Source of the DNA: TMED14 sp041192685
GTDB taxonomy: Bacteria; Bacteroidota; Bacteroidia; Flavobacteriales; Schleiferiaceae
NCBI GenBank assembly: GCA_041192685.1
Contig: JBEEMM010000010.1
Location: 1 to 26,754 of the forward strand
Length of the DNA: 26,754 bases
Reading direction: 5' to 3'
Shown here piece by piece: positions 7,737 through 13,820 of this stretch. Numbering within the stretch: the first letter of the stretch is position 1; every line of letters starts with the position of its first letter. A program made the translations under genes and the position numbers. The notes under the pieces are model-generated. The model made no database searches and was not told where the DNA came from. It saw nothing but the letters and a program-made list of their open reading frames with translations.

Positions 7737-8636
7737 ATGAAGTGGGACCTCGCCCTCCGGCAATTTGATGGTTACCTGAGGATGGAGCGGGGCATGAGTT
7801 CCAATACCGTAAAGGCCTATTGCCACGATTTAGAGGCGCTTGGTTCTTGGGCTATCGAGCACGAACGAAGCCCTGCAAGCATCAGCGTCGAGGAGTTGCG
7901 TCAAGCCATTCGGACCATGGCCGAAGCAGGCCTTGGCGCACGAACTCAGGCCCGGAGGCTTTCTGCCTGGCGTGTTTTCTTTGGTTTTATTCGCGAGGAG
8001 GGCCTTCGGGACGACCAGCCTGCGCTCTCGGTGGACCTCCCGTCGCTGCCCAAAACACTCCCAGTTTACCTCACCGAGGAAGAGGTGAAAAATCTTTTTG
8101 ATGCCGTGGATCGCGCTCATCCTAACGCAGAGCGGGACCTAGCAATCCTTGAGGTGTTTTATGGATGCGGCCTTCGGGTTTCTGAGCTTATCGAGATGCG
8201 GATTCGCGATGTTTTTGCCGACGATGCCGTGGTGCGCGTGGTTGGAAAGGGCGATAAAGAGCGTGTGGTTCCGATTCACGAAACTGCAATACGGGCCATT
8301 GAGCGCTACCGCAGCTTAGAACGCGTGCACGTCGAACCCAAGCGGGGCTTTGAAGACCACTTGTTTTTGAACGTTCGCGGACGCAAAATCAGCAGGCAGT
8401 GGGTGTTTTTGCGGCTCAAGGAACTGGCCCAGCTCGCGGGAATTTCTAAGGTTATTGGTCCCCATACCCTGAGGCACACTTTTGCTACCCATCTGCTGCA
8501 CCATGGCGTGGACCTGCGGTTTATTCAAGTAATGCTAGGCCACAGCAGCATAACCACTACCGAAGTCTATGCCCACCTCGACGACCGTTTGCTGCGCGAA
8601 ACCATGCTCAAGCACCATCCGCGCAACCTGCGCTAG
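7737..8636 (+). CDS. xerD: Site-specific tyrosine recombinase XerD
   Basis: This 299-residue protein has an N-terminal SAM-like core-binding domain (about 1-100) and a C-terminal catalytic domain. All six catalytic positions are readable: Arg147 in CGLRVSEL, Lys171 in GKGDKER, His243 and Arg246 in HTLRH, His269 in LGHSS and Tyr278 in TEVYAH. Each is offset by one from the numbering known for E. coli XerD. Length and spacing match the housekeeping chromosome-dimer resolvase rather than a phage or transposon integrase. It acts with a partner Xer protein at dif during division; no dif-like site was identified in this window. Divergent from aroQ. Confidence 0.93.
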   Translation: MKWDLALRQFDGYLRMERGMSSNTVKAYCHDLEALGSWAIEHERSPASISVEELRQAIRTMAEAGLGARTQARRLSAWRVFFGFIREEGLRDDQPALSVDLPSLPKTLPVYLTEEEVKNLFDAVDRAHPNAERDLAILEVFYGCGLRVSELIEMRIRDVFADDAVVRVVGKGDKERVVPIHETAIRAIERYRSLERVHVEPKRGFEDHLFLNVRGRKISRQWVFLRLKELAQLAGISKVIGPHTLRHTFATHLLHHGVDLRFIQVMLGHSSITTTEVYAHLDDRLLRETMLKHHPRNLR

Positions 8637-8660
8637 CACAAAACCCAATTTAAACAACGC

Positions 8661-10130
8661 ATGATGCGCTTCTCTTATTCTAAAATAGCTTGGCTTTTGT
8701 GGTTTGCGTTGGTGCTATTTGCTCTAATGTTTGGATTGGGTCGGCCTCCATTTCAAATTTGGGATGAAGGAAGGATTCTTATAAACACCCTCGAAATGGC
8801 CCAGAGTGGCCAATGGATGGCGACGACATTTGAGGGCAAACCCGAGTTCTGGAATACTAAACCACTGCTGCTTCACTGGCTTCAATGGGCTAGCGCAAGC
8901 CTTTTTGGATGGAATGAATGGGGTCTTAGGCTTCCCTCTGCGGCGTCTGCCTTGGGGGTTGTTCTGCTAATTCTTGGTATTTCAAAAGGTATACTAGGAT
9001 CGTATAGGTACGGTTTTGCTGCGGGTCTGGTGCTCATTGTGCTGCCGGGATACGTCGGATTTCATGCGTCGCGTACTGCAGACTATGACGCTCTGCTGAG
9101 TCTCGGAACGACGGGTGCCTTTCTCTCTATATGGCTCGCTGCGGAGCGGGATTCACGCTATCTTCTGCTTACATGGTTTTTTCTGACCCTCGCAGTTTTG
9201 ACCAAGGGTATTGCAGGCCTATTAATTGCTCCCGGCTTGGCCTGCATCGCGCTGCTGCGGTACCGCGCAATTCCCTGGCTTCAAACCCGGTGGTTTTGGT
9301 TGGGGTTTGTGTTTTTTGTTTTTGTGATTTTAGCCTACTATTTAGGCAGAGTCTCACTGCAACCCGGCTACCTTGAAGCGGTTTGGAACAATGAATTAGG
9401 CGGACGCTTCGCTCAAACTAACGAAGGCCACGATCATCCTTGGCACTACTACCTCGGTGTGATGGTTCGCCATGTTGGTTTCGGGGGCGGATTTCTTCTG
9501 TTGTTTGGGGTGGTTCTGGCAGTGAAGGCCGGGTCAGACCGAGTTCGGCTCGCTGCTCGCGACGCTCTGATTGCCGCACTTTTTCTCGGTGTCGTTTTAT
9601 CGTCTTCTCAAAGTAAGTTGGATTGGTACCTCGTGCCAATGCATCCTTTACTTGCCTTAGCAGCAGGTCTCGGTTGGGCCGATTGGTTGGGCGATTTTAA
9701 GACGCTCAGCTACCCCAAAAAAAGTGCGGTATTTGTACTAATTCTACTTTTTTTCGCGACTTATGGTCTTGAAATTGTGGGTCGAAACAACAGGCCAACT
9801 TCGCCTAAGTATAGGGCAAACTATGCCTGTTCTTCGGTGTTAGCTGAGGTTTTAACCGGCAAAGGAGAACCCCCTACCGCAGTTATTTTTGGTACTTATG
9901 ACGCTCACGTTCGCATCTACGTGAAACTTCTGCAGCGTCAGGGCATTAGGATTCGATTGCTGAAAAGTTCACAGGTGAACCTTGGTGATCGAGTGCTGTG
10001 TAGTGAGCCAGAAGTGAGAGCTTCGCTGCGGCAAAAGTTTGCCGTAGATTCGGTAGTGCACCCGCTTGGCGCGGTAACCTACACCATTCTGCCTCCTTTA
10101 AATCCCCTCAATTTCGATGAAAATCCCTGA
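8661..10130 (+). CDS. ArnT-like lipid-linked sugar transferase (GT-C fold, PMT/GT83-type)
   Basis: This 489-residue polytopic protein has about eleven or twelve hydrophobic helices. The first periplasmic loop carries IWDEGR (Asp35-Glu36), the acidic pair expected for GT-C enzymes. FWNTKPLLLHWLQWAS follows, typical of the ArnT/PMT_2 family, as is HASRTADYDA. Such enzymes take a sugar from a polyprenyl-phosphate carrier on the periplasmic side and add it to lipid A, a glycan or a protein. The next gene overlaps by 14 nt and encodes a likely donor synthase. Base composition looks more A+T-rich than in xerD or the E1 gene, which may mean separate acquisition. The start could be the ATG at 8661 or 8664. 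Acceptor and sugar are unknown. Confidence 0.85.
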   Translation: MMRFSYSKIAWLLWFALVLFALMFGLGRPPFQIWDEGRILINTLEMAQSGQWMATTFEGKPEFWNTKPLLLHWLQWASASLFGWNEWGLRLPSAASALGVVLLILGISKGILGSYRYGFAAGLVLIVLPGYVGFHASRTADYDALLSLGTTGAFLSIWLAAERDSRYLLLTWFFLTLAVLTKGIAGLLIAPGLACIALLRYRAIPWLQTRWFWLGFVFFVFVILAYYLGRVSLQPGYLEAVWNNELGGRFAQTNEGHDHPWHYYLGVMVRHVGFGGGFLLLFGVVLAVKAGSDRVRLAARDALIAALFLGVVLSSSQSKLDWYLVPMHPLLALAAGLGWADWLGDFKTLSYPKKSAVFVLILLFFATYGLEIVGRNNRPTSPKYRANYACSSVLAEVLTGKGEPPTAVIFGTYDAHVRIYVKLLQRQGIRIRLLKSSQVNLGDRVLCSEPEVRASLRQKFAVDSVVHPLGAVTYTILPPLNPLNFDENP

Positions 10131-11043
10131 AATCTCCGTGATAGTGCCCATTTATAATGAGGCGCTCAATTTGGAGGAGCTCAACAAGCGGTTGACCTCG
10201 GTTTTGGATGCTACGGGTCAACCCTATGAACTTATTTTAGTGGACGACGGGAGTCACGACGATTCTTGGCAGCGCATGATGGCCTTGGGTGGTTCAAGGG
10301 TCTGCGTCAAGCTCAGTCGCAATTTCGGCCACCAAATTGCCGTAACAGCCGGACTAGATCGGTCTCGCGGCAAGGCGATTGTGATCATTGATGCAGACCT
10401 TCAAGACCCCCCTGAGTTAATTGATCAAATGCTTCAAAAGCATCGTGAAGGCTTTCATGTAGTGTACGCACGGCGGCGCGCACGCATCGGTGATGGCTGG
10501 TTCAAGCGTACCTCGGCCAAGGCATTTTACCGTATTCTTGACCGCCTTACACAAATTAAAATTCCTCTTGATACGGGCGACTTTCGCCTGATCGATCGCA
10601 TGGTAGTGGACCAGTTAAGGCAAATGCCCGAGGCAACCAAGTTTCTGCGGGGTCAAATCGCATGGCTAGGACTTCGTCAAACGGCTGTTTGGTACGATCG
10701 CGACCCTCGAACCAATGGCAGCTCGGGCTATACGTTTAAAAAGATGCTTGATCTGGCCTTAGCGGGCATAACGGGATTTTCGGACCAGCCACTTCGTATG
10801 GTTTCACGATTGGGCTTTGGTATCAGCGTAGTTTCAGGAATTCTGATCGCCTACGCCCTCTACCAACATTTCGTCTCCGAGGCAACTATAACTGGATGGA
10901 CCTCGCTAATACTCAGTGTGGCATTTTTTGGGGGCATTCAGTTGCTGTCGCTCGGAATTTTGGGCGAGTACATTGCCAGAATACACAGTAACGTGCTGCG
11001 GCGGCCTCTTTATGTAGTTCAGGAGGAGCATGCTACTCCATAG
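10117..11043 (+). CDS. Polyprenyl-phosphate glycosyltransferase (GtrB/ArnC-like, family 2)
   Basis: This 308-residue protein has a GT-A domain (ISVIVPIYNEALNLEELNKR, LVDDGSHDDSW, IIDADLQDPPELI) and two C-terminal membrane helices (about 230-252 and 262-290). It ends with the LGEYIARIHSNV segment typical of GtrB and YfdH-type enzymes. The motif DTGDFRLIDR is the usual acceptor-side signature. It should load a hexose onto undecaprenyl phosphate in the cytoplasm. The overlap with the preceding ArnT-like gene suggests a two-step pair: this enzyme makes the lipid-linked donor and the ArnT-like enzyme uses it after flipping. Its 3' end overlaps the convergent glycosyltransferase gene by 11 nt. Confidence 0.88.
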   Translation: MKIPEISVIVPIYNEALNLEELNKRLTSVLDATGQPYELILVDDGSHDDSWQRMMALGGSRVCVKLSRNFGHQIAVTAGLDRSRGKAIVIIDADLQDPPELIDQMLQKHREGFHVVYARRRARIGDGWFKRTSAKAFYRILDRLTQIKIPLDTGDFRLIDRMVVDQLRQMPEATKFLRGQIAWLGLRQTAVWYDRDPRTNGSSGYTFKKMLDLALAGITGFSDQPLRMVSRLGFGISVVSGILIAYALYQHFVSEATITGWTSLILSVAFFGGIQLLSLGILGEYIARIHSNVLRRPLYVVQEEHATP

Positions 11044-12037
11044 TGGAGGGTCTGCGGCGCAGTTGGTTCCATAGGATGGAGCCCGAGTAGACTCCGACTT
11101 GCGGCCAGCTTTTGGGTTTTTTGCCCGGATTCAGTGCATAGAGGCTGAAGCGTCGGTAGAAGTCAAAGTGCGCCTGAACAATAGCCAGTGTATGCTTGGG
11201 TTGTCCCTGAACCAGATAGCGAATTCCCGCTAGTCCGTCTGCCAGCAGCCTAAAAGCCACAATGCGCATGGCGCTTGCGCTGGGTGCATTCCGCACCACC
11301 GTCAGCAGGCTGTTGCGCACGTTTAGGAATGTTTTGCGCGGACTTCCTACGGTCAAGGTTCCGCCGCCAACATGGTAGACGAGCGACGAGCTACAGGCCT
11401 CAACGCCCCATCCGTGACGGTGCATGCGCCAGCAGAGGTCGATTTCTTCCATGTGGGCAAAAAATTCACTATCCAGGCCGCCTGCTTCCCAAAAGGCATC
11501 CAATCTGAGGGCCAAACAGGCTCCGCTTGCCCAGAAAACTGGCCGGTAGACAGGCATGTCGTACTGTCCATGGTCTTCTTCACACTGGCCCAAGATGCGC
11601 CCGTAGGCAAAGGGAATGCCCCATCGGTCCATGAGTCCGCCCATGGCACCGGCGTACTCGAATTCGGATTGTTTGCTGTAGTTGCGCAGCTTGGGCTGTA
11701 TTGCCCCAAGTTTTGGGTTTTGAACAAAACGATCCGTCAAGGGCTCAAGCCAACCCATTTGGGGCTCGATGTCGGTATTCATGAGCACCGCGAGGTCGTA
11801 GTTTGACAGTTGCTTGAGGCCCTGCATGTAGCCCCCGGCGTAGCCAAGGTTTTGGGGCAGCGCAATGACTTGAACTTTTGGATGCTCAGAAGCCAGCCAG
11901 TTAAGAGTGTCTGGCTCGGTGGATCCGTTGTCAATAACTACAATATCTGCTCCCGGGCTGCGGGCCTCGACGGTAGGCAAAAACTTTTTTAGCCAATGCA
12001 GGCCGTTGAAGTTAAGCAGTGCTACAGCCGTCCGCAT
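11033..12037 (-). CDS. Family 2 glycosyltransferase (rhamnosyltransferase-like)
   Basis: This 334-residue protein opens with TAVALLNFNGLHWLKKFLPT. It carries VIDNGSTEPDT, the donor segment LPQNLGYAGGYMQG, the DxD-type site LMNTDIEP, the base motif FAHMEEIDLCWRMHRHGW and YHVGGGTL. These are typical of the WbbL/RfbF-like family 2 enzymes that build polysaccharides. No clear membrane helix is present, so it probably acts at the cytoplasmic membrane surface. Its ATG overlaps the stop of the GWxTD gene by one base (TAATG on the coding strand), implying coupled translation. It converges with the GtrB-like gene. Confidence 0.87.
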   Translation of the reverse strand: MRTAVALLNFNGLHWLKKFLPTVEARSPGADIVVIDNGSTEPDTLNWLASEHPKVQVIALPQNLGYAGGYMQGLKQLSNYDLAVLMNTDIEPQMGWLEPLTDRFVQNPKLGAIQPKLRNYSKQSEFEYAGAMGGLMDRWGIPFAYGRILGQCEEDHGQYDMPVYRPVFWASGACLALRLDAFWEAGGLDSEFFAHMEEIDLCWRMHRHGWGVEACSSSLVYHVGGGTLTVGSPRKTFLNVRNSLLTVVRNAPSASAMRIVAFRLLADGLAGIRYLVQGQPKHTLAIVQAHFDFYRRFSLYALNPGKKPKSWPQVGVYSGSILWNQLRRRPSTME

Positions 12038-13503
12038 TAGTTACCGCCCGACTGAAAAAACATGTTGTTGTAGATGCGCGATCCAAATTTTTCGCCGTCG
12101 TTGGCCCCCGTTTGGTCCAGGTCGCCTACTCCATAGCTGCGCTTTTGCAGGGCTATTCGCCAGCGCGGATTTTGAATTTCGCCAATTGCCGAGGAGTGCA
12201 CTAATTCGTAGTTGCCTCCCGCAAGGTCGAAGTTGCCAAAAATAAAAATCCGGTTAATTTGGTAGGGGGTATTGGGCACGTCAAGGGTATTGTATTGCCA
12301 CATTTCATAAGGGTATGCGTCGCTTTCATAGGGACGGCGCTCGGCCAAGGTTGGGGGGCCGTACTGCAGGTAGATGCGACCTCGGTCGGTTGCGTAGCCG
12401 GGCATCGCTTTGCTGCTAAACCGCTTATTGACCTCATCAACCCTGCTTGAGTAGGCGGTCGCTTGCGTTAAGGCCTCTGTGGGGTAGCGCTTGGTCCAGA
12501 ATTGCTGGCTGAACCTCCATCGCAAACTGTCTGCTGCATCTTTTTGAGACAGGGACTCAATGGTAATGCGTTCGGTAAGGCTTGCAATGGGGTAGAGGGC
12601 ACTCAGGGCACGGCGCAAGTTCTCGCCCTCGCCGAGCAGCTCTATCCAGCGCGGATCAACCGAAAGGCGGGCGTATTGGTTGGCTTCGCCGGGATTCCAT
12701 CTAAAAAAGCTAATGCTTTGCTTTGGGTAGGCGCTAGGGTCCATGTCTTGAACGGCAAGCGTCAATTCCAGGTTGTAGCGTCCAGACGGAACCTGACTCA
12801 GGTCGAGTCCGCCTTGAAGTGCATTCACGGCTTGGTCGGGTTCAATTTTAATACGCCCGCCTAAATCTGCGCGAAGTTCTCCGCGTTCCTCGCTGCGCAG
12901 GGCATAGGTAAGTACGGATTTTTTGCCTTCGGGTATTCGGTAGGCTTCCGTATAAAACCGAAGCACATCCTTCTCTGACGTGAAGACGTGGTCGCCCCAG
13001 TGCACCAAGGGAAGCACTTCCATGCCATAGCGGTTAAAGGGATTTTCAACGTCTTTGGCAGATCCAATATGCTCGGCAAGAAGGACTTGGGTTAGTTGAG
13101 TTTGATTGCCAGAATTCATTCGGACGCTCCCGCGCAGGGTGTCCCAGTGCTCGGGGTCTGGGCCAAGGGCAACAAAAAGCTGGTAGAGCCCGGTGTCTCC
13201 AGCCAGCCTTAGTAGGCTTTGGTAGTTGAGCGTTGTGGTTCCCGAGTCTTGACGTTCTGGGGCAGTCATGGTGATTTTATCGACCGCCATGATTTTGCCG
13301 TCTTTCTGGATCCACGCTGCGATTTCGGTTTTTACTCCTGCCGGACTTTGAAGGTAGCAAAGTAGGTCGATGTAAGGGCCCGTGGTGGGGTGCCAAAGGG
13401 GCAGTACGTCTAGGTTGAAGGAAGCATTTTGTGCCTGAATGGTCTGGAATCCAAGGATTCCCGTCAGTGCTAGGGCTAGTTTTAAAATTGCTGTTTTTTG
13501 CAC
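12037..13503 (-). CDS. GWxTD domain-containing exported protein
   Basis: This 488-residue protein starts at a GTG (13503) and has an N-terminal signal peptide (MQKTAILKLALALTGILGF... ending IQAQ). The C-terminal third holds the GWxTD-type region: FWTKRYPT, then YSSRVDEVNKRFSS, then PGYATDRGRIYLQYGPP, then YPYEMWQYN. Here the namesake motif reads GYATD, so Trp is replaced by Tyr. The family is widespread in Bacteroidota and some other phyla; its function is not established. The mature protein is probably periplasmic or outer-membrane associated. It is divergent from tRNA-Ser with a 26-bp gap, and the tRNA -33 element lies inside its first codons. Confidence 0.85.
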   Translation of the reverse strand: MQKTAILKLALALTGILGFQTIQAQNASFNLDVLPLWHPTTGPYIDLLCYLQSPAGVKTEIAAWIQKDGKIMAVDKITMTAPERQDSGTTTLNYQSLLRLAGDTGLYQLFVALGPDPEHWDTLRGSVRMNSGNQTQLTQVLLAEHIGSAKDVENPFNRYGMEVLPLVHWGDHVFTSEKDVLRFYTEAYRIPEGKKSVLTYALRSEERGELRADLGGRIKIEPDQAVNALQGGLDLSQVPSGRYNLELTLAVQDMDPSAYPKQSISFFRWNPGEANQYARLSVDPRWIELLGEGENLRRALSALYPIASLTERITIESLSQKDAADSLRWRFSQQFWTKRYPTEALTQATAYSSRVDEVNKRFSSKAMPGYATDRGRIYLQYGPPTLAERRPYESDAYPYEMWQYNTLDVPNTPYQINRIFIFGNFDLAGGNYELVHSSAIGEIQNPRWRIALQKRSYGVGDLDQTGANDGEKFGSRIYNNMFFQSGGN

Positions 13504-13525
13504 GACGTGAAGTTACGTATTTTTG
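13497..13525 (+). promoter_or_regulatory. Promoter of tRNA-Ser (TTTG / 17 nt / TATTTTTG)
   Basis: A TTTG at 13497-13500 and an exact TAnnTTTG box (TATTTTTG, 13518-13525) are separated by 17 nt, the Bacteroidota promoter layout. The mature tRNA begins 5 nt after the box, so little or no 5' leader is expected. The -33 element overlaps the start of the divergent GWxTD gene. Confidence 0.7.
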
Positions 13526-13529
13526 CCCC

Positions 13530-13617
13530 GGAAGAATGGCAGAGTGGTCGATCGCGGCGGTCTTGAAAACCGTTGACTGTAACAGGTCCGGGGGTTCGAA
13601 TCCCTCTTCTTCCGCCA
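13530..13617 (+). tRNA. tRNA-Ser (anticodon UGA)
   Basis: The acceptor arm pairs GGAAGAA (13530-13536) with TTCTTCC (13607-13613), followed by discriminator G and an encoded CCA (13615-13617). The anticodon loop is CTTGAAA with anticodon TGA at 13564-13566, closed by CGGT/ACCG. A long variable arm (CTG-TAA-CAG core) marks it as a class II serine tRNA, and the T arm holds GGTTCGAATCC. It decodes UCA and related serine codons. A strong intrinsic terminator begins 17 nt after its 3' end. Confidence 0.97.
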
Positions 13618-13633
13618 GTTCAATCGAGCGACC

Positions 13634-13662
13634 GCGCCCCCAACTGGGGGCGCTTTTTTTTT
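13634..13662 (+). terminator. Intrinsic terminator of tRNA-Ser
   Basis: An 8-bp stem (GCGCCCCC, 13634-13641, with GGGGGCGC, 13646-13653) with loop AACT is followed by nine Ts (13654-13662). This is a textbook rho-independent terminator for the plus strand. Confidence 0.9.
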
Positions 13663-13704
13663 AGGCCCCCTGCGAGCGAACTCGTTCAAGGGAGCCGGGG
13701 GCCT

Positions 13705-13735
13705 AAAAAGAAGGCGGCGCGCTATGGCGCGCCGC
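13705..13735 (-). terminator. Intrinsic terminator for the minus-strand DUF5916 transcript
   Basis: A perfect 9-bp stem (13714-13722 with 13727-13735, loop CATA on the minus strand) is followed on the minus strand by CTTCTTTTT (13713-13705). It lies 77 nt or more beyond the stop codon of the DUF5916 gene and would end that transcript before it reads into the tRNA antisense strand. Confidence 0.75.
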
Positions 13736-13774
13736 GGTCGCTCGATTGAACTGAAGCACCCCCACCCGGGGGAC

Positions 13775-13802
13775 GCGCCCAGGCGCCTTCGGCGCCGGGC
13801 GC
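13775..13802. other. Strong GC hairpin next to the tRNA-like 3' fragment
   Basis: GCGCCC-A-GGCGC pairs with GCGCC-GGGCGC around a CTTCG loop: 11 bp with one bulged A. A CCCCC/GGGGG hairpin at 13759-13772 precedes it. No T tract follows on either strand, so it does not look like a terminator. It ends exactly where the repeat of the tRNA 3' end begins. Confidence 0.6.
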
Positions 13803-13820
13803 AATCCCTCTTTATCCGCC
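13803..13820 (+). repeat. Partial direct copy of the tRNA-Ser 3' end
   Basis: AATCCCTCTTTATCCGCC matches the tRNA 3' end AATCCCTCTTCTTCCGCC (13599-13616) at 16 of 18 positions. The copy lies about 204 bp downstream in the same orientation. On the minus strand it encodes the last residues and the TAA stop of the DUF5916 gene. It may be an attachment-site duplicate or a remnant of a second tRNA-Ser. Confidence 0.6.

Larger units (their letters stand above)
13616..13753. repeat. 138-bp inverted-repeat cassette after tRNA-Ser
   Basis: The two 21-bp outer arms (13616-13636 and 13733-13753) are perfect inverted copies beginning CAGTTCAATCGAGCG. A second pair of perfect 13-bp arms (TTTTTAGGCCCCC, 13658-13670, and its complement at 13697-13709) lies inside. 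Between outer and inner arms each side holds a different GC-rich hairpin, so on both strands the order is arm, hairpin, T tract, AGGCCCCC. The centre (13671-13696) contains a small CGAG/CTCG hairpin. The left arm starts within the tRNA CCA. This is either a bidirectional terminator built from duplicated halves or a small palindromic mobile element. Confidence 0.85.

Noticed and set aside
7737..8636. xerD as the integrase of a mobile element
   Set aside because: Length, catalytic spacing and the aroQ neighbour fit housekeeping XerD, and no attachment sites or cargo flank it.
13431..13664. 77-residue plus-strand frame across the tRNA
   Set aside because: It is read through tRNA-Ser and its terminator; no signature of a real protein.
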